This document shows positions 28,001 through 37,245 of a DNA stretch of 64,000 nt, piece by piece. A program made the position numbers and the translations under genes. This stretch comes from Eopsaltria australis (Eukaryota; Chordata; Aves; Passeriformes; Petroicidae), in NCBI GenBank assembly GCA_034509425.1, contig JAVTVJ010000011.1:1736001-1800000 (forward strand), given 5' to 3'. Each line of letters begins with the position of its first letter. The stretch's first letter is position 1. Below the pieces are notes generated by a model. That model ran no database searches. It had not been told where the DNA came from and worked only from the letters and a program-made list of their open reading frames with translations.

Positions 28001-29836
28001 GCCACAGCAAGTGTTTGTGGAATATTTTGTACTCGCTCCCTTGTTTGACTTCTGCACACTGCACTGTCAAGGGGCATTAGCAGTATGAAACTGTGTTTTC
28101 TCTGCTGTCCCAGATTACTTCTTTTTCTCCATGCAGCTTTTCAAAGCTTAAAACGATGTGTTTAAAGCTACCCACTTTCTTCCTGGTACACTAGGGATAC
28201 GCAAGGTTGTATTTCGATAGTCTTAATGAATTTCAAAAAATAATTTCCTCCAGTGGCCTTGGGTAATTGTCAGTTTAATTACAGGAAAAGCTGAAAAGGA
28301 AACTTTGCTTTGTCACTGAAGTGCTTCTCTTTGAAAATTCCCTATTCCTGAGGACGTAGCAGCCTGTACTCTGAGCTACAAAAGTAGGCTTTCCTAAAAT
28401 CCCTTGAAGAACTGTGGAAAAAGTGAATACTTCTGCAAATTCATTCATCTGACATCAAAGCTATGAAAGCATTCTTCTAGCAAGCAAGCGAGGCAGATTG
28501 CGCTGGCGTAGGCACACAACCAGACTCATTGTACGTCTGGGTCTTCCCATTTGGAGACTGTATTTGAAGTAATTTTGCATTCTTTTTGCCATCTTACTTT
28601 CTTATTCTGTACTGAGGTCAGACTGCGTCCTCTGCATCCTACTGAGGTCTCCTGCTCTGTGGGTTAAGTGGATAGGCCTTTAAAGAATAAAAAGGCATTG
28701 ATGTTCAGAAGAAGCAGCATTCCATTCAATTAAAATCAAGTAGAAGGTGTTTAAGGAGATGTGATTCCCTTCGGCTCTATTAAAAAAAGAATCAAATAAC
28801 AAAACCACAAGACAAAGTCAGTGTTTATTTGTACGTTCAGTTGGTGCTCGGCTTTGGTATTTCTATTTACTGCTTTTTTTCCTGTGTCCTTGTGGTGGTA
28901 CATTGGCAAATAGATCATAAAAAACACTTTCAGCAAAGACGTATTTGATTTATGTCCAGGATGGGTTCTTGGTATTGATTTTTTTTTCCCTCTGGGAAAA
29001 AAAAAAAAGAAAACAAAACTATATGTCTCCATTATTTTCCAAGCCTGGCAATGCAGTGGCACATTTCAGATCAGCTTTTATCTTAAATTACTCAATGTGC
29101 TCTTTTGTATTTTGAAAAGTCTTTTTGCCATACAGCTATTGTCATGTTTTTACAGGGGGGAGGGAACAAGAGGAGGAACTGGGAGGGACCATGTATGAGG
29201 AGAAGGGAATTTTAGGAAAAGAAAGCACAGTTTGGGAAGTTTGTATGGTGGTTGTAATTTGAGTTGGTCACAAAAGAGTCAGAAGTGGAACAAAAACAAG
29301 AAGCAGATCAAAGGCTAGGAAGCAGGGTTCAGCAGTATGGGGTTTATATCTTTACGGCTAGAGAGAAGATTAGAGCAAGAAAAATACTGCCATGGGGGTA
29401 GGAAGACATTGTGAAGGGAAAAGGAAATATACATAGACTGCATTTGAGAGAAAATCCCCAAGGAAGGTGAAAGAGAAGGAGCGAGAATTAAAAACAAAGA
29501 CCTGAAGAGTGTAAAGCCCACAAGCTGAAAGGAGAGGGGCAGAGGGAGGCATGTGCTGCTTAAGCAGTTCACTACCACCATGGCAAGCAGTGAGCTCCCA
29601 GACATCCCATTTTCCATTTGTTTTCTCCAGTTGGTGGCCCAGTGCTGGTGCCTGTGCATACACCCTCTCCTAAGTCCATTTTAGGTCTCGGATAAACAGC
29701 TCCAAGAAATAACAGTGAAATTTCCATCCCCAGGACAAGCAGGGTAGGAAAACCCCTGGTGCATTCCCTGCATAGTGAACCCAGAGCCCACCATTGGCAG
29801 TTGTGCCCTGCTCATGGTGGCTGCAGTGCCTACTGC

Positions 29837-29999
29837 CGAGGAGCTGCCGAACCATTTTCCAGCAGCTGTTTTGCAACCAACAGCTGGCTGGGGCGGCAGC
29901 GGCGCACCCATGCTCCGTGATTCAGTGTTGTGGATTCTCCAGGGGAGTGGTGTTTCTCACTCCCATCTCACGGCAGTGTCAGCCTGCGCCCAGATCGCG
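29837..29999. other. CpG-dense patch in EFNB2 intron 2
   Basis: By eye I count about ten CpG dinucleotides in roughly 160 bp (for example ggcggcagcggcgcac and gatcgcgcag), while flanking intron sequence has almost none. The patch is GC-rich and lies about 700 bp upstream of exon 3. It is too short to be a standard CpG island. It could be an intragenic regulatory element, a weak alternative promoter, or a GC-rich remnant of an unrecognised repeat. Open frames on both strands here are explained by GC content. Confidence 0.5.
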
Positions 30000-30652
30000 C
30001 AGCTCCAGCTGGCACCTAGATAAGCAAGAACAATATCAACACAGGGGAAAGCACCCTGTTGTTTGTATGAGCTAAAAGGTTTCCGTGAGAATAGAGCGTA
30101 TTCCCCTTTGCCACCCACCCCCGCAGAGGCTCCTCAATGCTGAGAAAAGTGAGATTGTGCTTTAAAATATTAAATGGTTTTCCAATCAGTTCAGAATCTT
30201 AGCTTTCACCTGGGTCTTTTGTATGCGTTCACTTCTTCCAGCAGGAGATTTGTAATAGAGGAAGCAGGTGTAACATGGTGATTACAAAGATATTGTTGGG
30301 AGGGGAAAGAAAATGGTGATTTTTCAGTGCTTTTCTCCTCTGAGCCTGCCAGAGCTTCCTTTTCAGCTGACTCCATCACCTTTTTAGCAAGATGGTGTGT
30401 TTTTGTCCAAGTCCGTCAGTCAGTCAATTGTGCATAGGAAAATAAAAGGCTGCTGAGTAAATTTGAAACCTTGATAACACATTCCTCCATTTGTATATAT
30501 TGTACAGCTTACCAGTGTATTCATTCCTTTGGCTTTCAACATTTCACAACTTTCCATAGGTCAGCCTGAGCAACAAGAACAGGTCCTGGTAGATTGAAAG
30601 ATCCTTGCTTTCAGACACTCATGTTCACATCACTTTGCCTGTTGATTTCCTG

Positions 30653-30701
30653 ATTTTTATTTATTTTTATTTTTATTTATTTTTCTTTTATTTTTAATCA
30701 G
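30653..30701 (+). promoter_or_regulatory. EFNB2: 3' splice site of intron 2 with TTTTA-repeat tract
   Basis: Instead of a C/T-rich tract, the acceptor is preceded by about 45 bases of near-regular TTTTA/TTTA units ending tttttaatcag. No other AG occurs for roughly 80 bases upstream, so the exon 3 start at 30702 is well determined. The microsatellite-like tract may vary in length between individuals and could affect exon 3 recognition; that is inference. Confidence 0.75.
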
Positions 30702-30794
30702 CAACATCAAATGGGTCTTTGGAGGGCCTGGATAACCAGGAGGGAGGGGTGTGCCAGACAAAAACCATGAAGATCCTCATGAAAGTTGGACAAG
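30702..30794 (+). CDS. EFNB2: EFNB2 exon 3: end of receptor-binding domain
   Basis: Ninety-three bases in phase 1 at both ends encode the last strand of the ephrin domain. The split Ser is followed by [19 protein letters not shown], and the exon ends KILMKVGQ. The Cys in GGVC is the fourth conserved ectodomain cysteine (Cys153 by mammalian numbering) and pairs with a Cys in exon 2. The Asn of SNGS is an N-glycosylation sequon, equivalent to Asn139. The donor is CAAG|gtaaag. Because the exon is a multiple of three with symmetric phases, skipping would keep frame but remove the cysteine and probably destabilise the fold. It is nearly identical to mammalian ephrin-B2 as I recall it. Confidence 0.97.
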
Positions 30795-31549
30795 GTAAAG
30801 ACCATCTGCTGTTTCATGAAATCACTTTGATCGGTCTCAATGTCCTTTTTAGTTTTCAGGCTTCTTTTTGCAGTGTAGAGCAGAGAGCCAGTTGAGTCAA
30901 GTGTGGTCATTCCTCCGTTATAGTCTGAAAGCAAAGCCTATTTTCTCTTCCTCAGCTACTGACAGATCTCTACAGAACGAGAGTTAGTGTAATAAGATCT
31001 CTTCATTGGAGAGATCCCTAGTAGGAAAGGTCACCTGGGAGTAGTGTGTTTCAGTCATTTTTATTTTTATTTTAAAAACAAAAGCCTCAACTCTGCTGCT
31101 CAGAATTATTTAAAATACATGAAAAGAGGGAAGCTAATATTTCTATAGTTTGCTTGTTATGAATTCTGATTACAGAGAGGTTTTTGTTCATTGTCTCTTT
31201 TCACATATAGATAACCTATTGTGCAGGAAGAAAGAATTATTCTTCTAAGTAGAAGTTGGTTTAGTAGTCAGTCAACTTCCTCAGTTAAACTGAAATGTCA
31301 TCTGCAAAGCTTTTCTTGCCAATTACAGGAGACCCTATAGTTTCTGCAGATGGCCTCACAATTTAAACCTGAAATAACTAATATAACCATTTTGCTTTAA
31401 AAGGAAAATTACGTTCTTATATCTCCCAGTCCTTTGCATAAAGGTTCTTCTGTTAAACCATTTGTGTCTCACGAGGTACCTAGAGCCAGCTTGTAAGACT
31501 CTGTATAGTCAAGTGCCAAAGCTGCATGAGTCATCTTTCTCTCCCCCAG
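30795..31549 (+). other. EFNB2: EFNB2 intron 3 (755 bp, phase 1)
   Basis: It starts gtaaag and ends tttctctcccccag. I see no coding sequence or repeats inside. A - strand open frame over exon 3 and this intron is a shadow. Confidence 0.95.
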
Positions 31550-31663
31550 ATCCCAACACGGCAGGGCAGCCCCGGCACACGGATCCCACCAAGCGCCCCG
31601 AGCAGGAAGCTGGCACCAATGGGAAGAGTTCCACCACCAGCCCCTTTGTGAAGGACCACTCAG
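31550..31663 (+). CDS. EFNB2: EFNB2 exon 4: extracellular stalk
   Basis: This exon encodes 114 bases of the flexible linker between the receptor-binding domain and the membrane. The split Asp leads into PNTAGQPRHTDPTKRPEQEA, and the exon closes SSTTSPFVKDHS plus the first base of a Gly codon. It is rich in Pro, Thr, Ser and charged residues, has no predicted fold, and is likely O-glycosylated; ephrin-B stalks are also where metalloproteases cut. Acceptor is ctcccccag|A, donor TCAG|gtaggt, phase 1 at both ends. The C-terminal end (VKDHS) differs from the mammalian VKPNP as I recall it, and this is the least conserved coding part of the gene. Exon skipping would keep frame and only shorten the stalk. 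Confidence 0.95.
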
Positions 31664-33257
31664 GTAGGTGTGGTGGGACTTTGCCCTGGAATGTCTTCTC
31701 CTCCTTTGTCCCCACATGTGTTTTATTTTACCATTAATGTGCCAGGAAAGCAAATGTTTTCATTGTGAGATGAAGCAAAAGCGGTTCCGATTGCTCCGGT
31801 GGATAATGTATGGGAGGTGCAAGTTTTGGCAACAGCTGCTCTCTCCCCTCTTCCACTCTGCTGTAGAAGTTAATTACGTCTTGTGACAGTGTCTCTGATT
31901 TACAGGAAAATTTTTGGGTAGGACATTTGCTAAGCAGCTTTACAGTGGTCACTGCTGCCTTACATTAGTACTCTGGCAGATGAACGAGTCTGTGTCTTTC
32001 TCTTCCCGCATAATACATTATCAAGTGGTTCTCGACAGCCATTTATAAAGTTTATTTCAAGGCATCTATAATTAATGTCCTGATCTTTTAGCTGACCATA
32101 TATAGACTAGACATGGACAGCTGGTCTTTGACTAAGTGTAAAGTTTCGGTTTGTTGTTTTTTAAAAAAAAATAACAAAATAAATAGATGATTGCAAACAA
32201 ATATCTTCAGGATGCATTTCACTCATAGAGTGAACAAGAAAAAAGCTAACTCATAAGACTCAGACTGTCCAGAAGAAAATTCAGTAGTTAGTAATGTTAC
32301 AAAGCAAAACTTCGCTGACAGGTGTTTCTGGGTTTCCCAAAAAAGGCTACAGCTCTTGCCAGCTCTGTCTAGTTACTGGGCTAATGAATGTATGATATAG
32401 TGAGTGGCTTCAGCTGATCCCTGTAGAGGCTTTGGTAGGAAGAGTTAACAATTATGTGAATGTAGCATCTGAATCATTTTTCCATTGTGAGTGAGCAAGC
32501 ATCAAGAGACGGAAATCGGTTCAAATTTAGAAGTGAAAAAGTATCAAGTGAGCATTCATGTAATTTTTGTGACAAATAATATGATGGTGTGATGGGCAGC
32601 AAATACTCAACAGACTGTTCAGCACGTGAGCTTTTCCTGACTACCAAATGCACGGTATTGTTTTCTTTTAAGTAAATGTAAGTTAATACTGACATGCCGT
32701 AGCTGTTTTAAACAGCCTGTCTCCCATGCTGCCTCAAGCTCCTTAGTTTCATTTCCAAGCAAGAGGAGTCCATGTAAAGAGGCACTAAGGATGGTTTAAC
32801 TTAAATCAATATTCGAAATACAAAATAGCAGAGGGAACAGTGTGGCACTGAACAGTACCAGTTGTTCTGAGAATTGTCATTTCCCTGTGTTATTTTCCCT
32901 TCCCATCCTATCCCACCCCTCTCTTGTGCCTGGGGCTGGCTGGCATCTGTTAAAAGATGCTGTGTGCATCAAAGGCTGCCTTGTCAGTGACAGTTCTCGC
33001 CGCTGATGGATGATGATGTATGAAACAGGGTGGTTTGGGAGCAACACAAAAGTGAGACCAACAGACACAAAGTCTTGTTTTATATTGATTGCTGACTTCG
33101 GCTGTTTGCATTTAGCTATCTAACAGGGTAATTGGTTTGTCAAAGTTTAGCTGTCAGTTAATTCTTCCAGTCTTGCTTACTCTACACATTTTTAAGCAAC
33201 GTAAATGGGTCACAGGATGGCAATAACTTTTGTCTATTGTATTTCCATTCTTTCCAG
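31664..33257 (+). other. EFNB2: EFNB2 intron 4 (1594 bp, phase 1)
   Basis: It starts gtaggt and ends ccattctttccag. I see no exon or transposon inside, only a short A run around 32162-32170. Confidence 0.95.
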
Positions 33258-33640
33258 GATCTAGCACAGATGGCAGTAAGGCTGGGCATTCCAGTATACT
33301 GGGTTCAGAGGTGGCCTTATTTGCAGGGATTGCATCAGGGTGCATCATTTTCATCGTCATCATCATCACTTTGGTGGTTCTTTTGTTGAAGTACCGGAGA
33401 AGACACAGGAAGCATTCCCCGCAACACACGACAACTCTATCACTTAGTACATTAGCCACCCCAAAACGCAGTGGCAACAACAATGGTTCTGAGCCCAGTG
33501 ACATTATTATTCCTCTAAGGACTGCAGACAGTGTCTTTTGCCCCCACTATGAAAAGGTCAGCGGCGACTATGGACATCCGGTGTACATAGTTCAAGAGAT
33601 GCCTCCTCAGAGTCCAGCAAACATTTATTACAAGGTCTGA
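33258..33640 (+). CDS. EFNB2: EFNB2 exon 5: membrane segment, cytoplasmic tail and stop
   Basis: The last coding exon gives a Gly split with exon 4 plus 126 residues, then TGA at 33638-33640. Residues 1-17 of the exon finish the stalk ([17 protein letters not shown]). About 18-43 form the membrane helix, with a small-residue AGIASG stretch. The tail begins [10 protein letters not shown], a basic stop-transfer. The rest of the 83-residue tail carries the reverse-signalling elements: a tyrosine cluster in [18 protein letters not shown] (targets of Src-family kinases and docking sites for SH2 adaptors such as NCK2/GRB4 in the family), then a C-terminal YYKV that binds PDZ proteins. From the membrane to the stop it matches mammalian ephrin-B2 as I recall it, residue for residue. 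The juxtamembrane stalk is two residues shorter than the mammalian one. Confidence 0.98.
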
Positions 33641-35340
33641 GAGACACACAACCAGCTCTGTGGTACAGTTGAGTCGTAGAGGAAACTCACTGGTCAAATG
33701 CTTTCTGTTGGGGTTTGTGATGACGCCTTGTGCGCTAGCATTGACTTAAGCACAGGGGGGAGAAGGCAACAGCTCTTTCTCCAGGAACCGACGCGAGCTG
33801 GACAGCTTACCTAGTCTGTAGAATTCCTATCTCGGTGAATAAGTATTCACTAAAAGCTGGAAGACTTTTATGTAGAAGATGCCCATTCTGATTGCTGTAC
33901 TCTTGTTACATTTATCATCGTCAAAGCCATGTGCTGTGGGCGTTCAGGCATGTACAAAAGCCAAGGGAAGATGGAGCAATCCGTGGATGTTAATAGCTCT
34001 AGGCATCCTGGGAAGGTGCTCTAGGATATATCAAGCTTGAAATGCAATCTTCTGACTTTTGTGTGTCTCTCTCAGTGCGTACTGGATTTGTCACACAGAC
34101 ATTGGTGTCTAAGTAAGACTTGCTAAAGTTCTCTTGCTTTTAGTCCGTCACTGTTCCATTTGTTTCTGTTATCCGGGGCTCTGCCATCCTTCACATAAGA
34201 TTTCCTTTCACTCCACCTCCTGAATCACTAATGGAACATTAATGTTTGGAGATCCGCACTCCATCCATCTGCTACAGCAGCCTCACTCGAATGGGTAATG
34301 CATTTATAAAAATTGTGTTTGATAGTAAGGAGCCTTCCAGCCAAAAAGTTAGGCTGTCAACGAAGTCAAGAGCAGGACTGGGTGGTGGAGGGAAGGGCTG
34401 ATTGAAGTTGCAGTTGAATATTGCTGCCTCAAAAATAGAAGCTGGGAAGAAGAAAAATGCATTTAGGTAGCACAGCACTTTGGTATGCTAAGTTTTAAGA
34501 GACAAGTAGGAAACACAATAACATGCGCAGTGGATTAAGGCTGCATTTGAAGGAATTCATGGTTATCAAATACCAATGTGCAGAAAAAAATAGTACCTTC
34601 AATACAGTAGAACAAAGGGGTATTGTTAGTAAGTGAATAAGCCTGGAGAAGACAAGACAATAGCAGGCCGCTGAGGATGTATTATGGCAGGGCTGTTGTG
34701 GTACTGGCAATAAAATACACAGCTTTGAAGCTGTAGCAAAAACGTAGTCTGCTTTGGATGACTTTTAAGCAGACTCAGCTGCTATACTATCACATTATAC
34801 TAAACACAGGGAAAGCATTTAAGAAAACAACAGAGAGCCAAGTGACCAAGATGATTATAAAGCCAATGGGTCAAATGAGCTATAATTCTATCACTGTAAA
34901 GTTGTGGGTAAAAAAACATAACAACAAACCACAAAACCTTGCTCATCTCTAAAAGTAAGGCAGGCTTTTTTTGTGACTGACCCTTTTGGCACTTTGGCTT
35001 ATTGTAGTGCTGTCCCTGCACAGTGAGTGTAGGTACTGACTGACACAGCAGTTCATTGGTGCTCTGTTGCAACGTTAAAGCACATATGGCAAACCTCTGG
35101 CAGTCCGTAAGAGTAAAATAAATTATGACACTGAGATGGAGAAGGAAAATATGTCTTATTTATAATAGGTGTATAGAACACAAGGGATATAAAGTGAGAG
35201 TTTTTCTTCTGTTCATTCTTTCTTACTTTTGGTTTGGTTTTTTTTTACTAATATATATTTTGAGATTGCACAGAATCTACACCAGAAGATGTGAAATTCA
35301 TTTGCGGCAATTACATAGTCTTAACTTGTCATCATTTTAC

Positions 35341-35435
35341 ATATATATATATGTGTGTGTGTGTCTATGTATATACACACATATATAAGTCTATATATGC
35401 ATACGTGTGCATATATATGTATGCATATGCGCACA
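35341..35435. repeat. AT/TG/CA mixed dinucleotide microsatellite
   Basis: Alternating purine-pyrimidine sequence (at, gt, ac and tatg units) runs through about 95 bp of the EFNB2 3' UTR. It is partly self-complementary, so the transcript could fold here. Length variation between individuals is likely. Confidence 0.92.
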
Positions 35436-35819
35436 TTTTTTTTTAAATAAACTACTTCTGGAAGAAAAAAATCAGCCATCCAAAACCACCAGTGGGAGCA
35501 TAGTTAAAAAAAAAAAATCCAAAGCATCTTGTAAGAGAAAAGTAGAAAATATAAGGTCCAAAATATCAGGAATTCAGTGTTACTGCATCATATATTTAAC
35601 AGCGACAAGATGTGCCGGCATTTATTTTCTGTGTTGTGTTTTCCCTTGCCTTACAGGCTGATGTGTTCTGTAGATTTTGTTGAGGTTCGTAGAGGGGGGT
35701 TTCAGGTTAAAGTTTTCTCTTTAGCATGGCTATTCCCCTAAAGCTCCCACCATAGGGAGGAAATAAAAAAACTCTACTTTTATATGTGCTATGCAAATAG
35801 ACATTTCTAACATAGTCAT

Positions 35820-35833
35820 GTTACTATGGTAAC
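35820..35833. promoter_or_regulatory. X-box-like palindrome, copy 1 (candidate)
   Basis: GTTACTATGGTAAC differs at one essential position from the RFX X-box consensus GTNRCC-N(0-3)-RGYAAC. It lies in the 3' UTR. A chance occurrence is possible; it is noted because a second one lies 252 bp away. Confidence 0.3.
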
Positions 35834-36071
35834 ACTTTGCTTTCTGATTTGGAAAGAAAATGTAGCAACAGCATTTTAGGGTTCTCAGACCTCTGGTGAG
35901 CACCTGCAAAAAAAAAAAAAAAATAGAAAAAAAAAAGAAAGAAAAGAAAAATATCGGTCATAGAAATGATCACTCTCTTTGTTTTCTGAACCTGAAGATA
36001 ACATCAGGATGTTGGTCCAAAAGAGAGAAACAAAAAACAAAAAAAAATTCCAACCCATGGTTCTGTGGAAG

Positions 36072-36085
36072 GTTACCATGGTGAC
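36072..36085. promoter_or_regulatory. X-box-like palindrome, copy 2 (candidate)
   Basis: GTTACCATGGTGAC fits the RFX X-box consensus with one mismatch in the right half-site. RFX proteins bind such imperfect palindromes. No occupancy can be inferred from sequence. Confidence 0.3.
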
Positions 36086-36180
36086 TAACTACAGTACATA
36101 TGTAATTCTTTTCAACAACCCTTCTTTTCTATGAATCCATCCATACAAGGTTCTCTTGTAAGTCATTAAGATTTTATTTT

Positions 36181-36209
36181 GGGGGAGGGGGAGGAAGGGA
36201 TAAGATGGG
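36181..36209 (+). other. G-quadruplex motif in 3' UTR
   Basis: Four G runs of at least three (36181-36185, 36187-36191, 36197-36199, 36207-36209) are separated by loops of 1, 5 and 7 bases. They lie on the sense strand, so the mRNA could form a G-quadruplex. The pattern fits the standard G3+N1-7 rule; folding is not proven. Confidence 0.6.
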
Positions 36210-36507
36210 CTTACTGATCCTTATTTTTATTAAATCATATCTATGCTTCATCAGTTGGCTACATTCTAATTACATACTAAACTGTGAAAAAAAATCAGAC
36301 TAATTGCTCAAGAGCAACCTGCAACCAATTGAAAAAAAATGTACTGTGCGTCTCTTTTGTGTCTGGTGCAGAATTATGACAATCTACCAACTGTTCCTTT
36401 CTTTGACGTTGGTCCAGCTTTGAAAAGTTACTGTAAATGCCTTGCTTGTATGATCATCCCTAGTCACCCAAATTGGAATTTGCACCATCATGTCTAAGTG
36501 AAGATGC

Positions 36508-36515
36508 TGTAAATA
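36508..36515 (+). promoter_or_regulatory. Pumilio-type element TGTAAATA
   Basis: This is an exact match to the PUF consensus UGUANAUA on the transcribed strand, in the 3' UTR. An eight-base motif can occur by chance, so function is unproven. Confidence 0.4.
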
Positions 36516-36630
36516 GGTTCAGATTTACTGTATATGGATTTGGGGTGTTACAGTAGCCTTATTCACATTTTTAAATAATAAAAAAACCCACATGAAAACA
36601 AGATAAAAAAGGCTTTTCTTAACCAGATTG

Positions 36631-36638
36631 TGTATATA
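36631..36638 (+). promoter_or_regulatory. Pumilio-type element TGTATATA
   Basis: This is an exact UGUANAUA match inside the block of the 3' UTR that I recall as conserved with mammals, which raises its plausibility over the other copy. A third match at 35368 lies inside the microsatellite and is probably incidental. Confidence 0.45.
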
Positions 36639-37080
36639 GAGCAATGTTGGTTTTTTATAAAGTCTGAGCAAGATGTTTTGTATAAAATTTGAATTTTGCA
36701 ATGTATTTAGCTACAGCTTGTTTAAAGGCAGTGTCATTCCCCTTTGCACTGTATTGAGGAAAAAATTATATAAAAGGTTGCCAAATTGCCGCATATTTGT
36801 GCTGAAATTGTGTACCATGAATATTTATTTAAGAATTCCTTTGTCCAGTTTGTAAGTAACACAGTATTATGCTTGAGTTATAAATAATTTCTTCTTTCTT
36901 TTTCTTTTTTTTTAAATTTTATTTTTTGGATTTGTTTGTTTGTTTGTTTCATTCTGTATTAAAACTAGCCGGTCATAAGTTTGAAATCTGCTTTAGTTCC
37001 ACATTGCAATTAGTTCCCAGAAAATGAAAATTATGAAAATCACATTCCACATCTGTTTCAAACTGAATTTGTTCTTAAAA

Positions 37081-37086
37081 AATAAA
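37081..37086 (+). terminator. EFNB2: EFNB2 distal polyadenylation signal
   Basis: A canonical AATAAA follows an A run and is followed by atatttttttcctatgg. Cleavage is expected near 37100-37106, with T-rich downstream sequence (37127-37157). The neighbourhood matches the mammalian EFNB2 transcript end as I recall it. Confidence 0.8.
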
Positions 37087-37188
37087 ATATTTTTTTCCTA
37101 TGGAAACTTTGCCTTCTAAGTATTTTCTTTAGTTTTGCAATTTTTTTTCTTTTTTAAAAGATGAAAATAAATAAGGAAGTCACCAAGC

Positions 37189-37245
37189 TTGCCTGCCTGC
37201 CTGCCTCCCTTCCATCTCTCCGTTCCTCCTCTTCCCTCTTTCCAA
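37189..37245. repeat. CCTG/pyrimidine-rich low-complexity stretch
   Basis: A run of cctg units (gcctgcctgcctgcctcc) is followed by C/T-rich sequence, about 85 bp past the EFNB2 polyadenylation site. No function is inferred. Confidence 0.85.

Larger units (their letters stand above)
14395..30701 (+). other. EFNB2: EFNB2 intron 2 (16.3 kb, phase 1)
   Basis: The donor is gtaagt at 14395 and the acceptor is AG at 30700-30701. I found no further exon inside. Contents I can name are two CR1 fragments (15434-15750 and 21561-22045), a TTCC-rich stretch (17064-17109), a 20-bp duplication (18519-18558), a perfect 97-bp tandem duplication (20340-20533), a CpG-dense patch (29837-29999) and a TTTTA-rich tract against the 3' splice site. 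The remainder is unique AT-rich sequence. Purine-rich but otherwise featureless DNA occupies about 29150-29560. If the intron were retained, the exon 2 frame would run 25 codons into it and stop at 14469-14471. Confidence 0.93.
33641..37104 (+). other. EFNB2: EFNB2 3' UTR (about 3.5 kb)
   Basis: The UTR runs from the stop codon to about 20 bases past the AATAAA at 37081. The extent rests on two points. The length is like that of mammalian EFNB2 mRNA, and the terminal ~500 bases (from about 36600, including 'gagcaatgttggttttttat' and 'gcaatgtatttagctacagc') match the mammalian 3' end as I remember it. Features inside: AT/TG microsatellite (35341-35435), A-rich block (35908-35949), two palindromic X-box-like motifs, a G-quadruplex motif, two Pumilio-type octamers, AU-rich ATTTA motifs near 36822, and a TTTG run (36937-36950). 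Internal AATAAA hexamers at 34709 and 36577 could allow shorter isoforms, but I cannot tell whether they are used. Confidence 0.8.

Noticed and set aside
34709..34714. Internal AATAAA as the true end of the EFNB2 mRNA
   Set aside because: The conserved-looking terminal sequence and T-rich downstream region are at 37081. This hexamer could at most give a short isoform.
34475..34995. Two GCACTTT seed matches for the miR-17/20 family in the 3' UTR (34475 and 34989)
   Set aside because: Seven-base seeds are common by chance in a 3.5-kb UTR, and they lie outside the part I believe is conserved.
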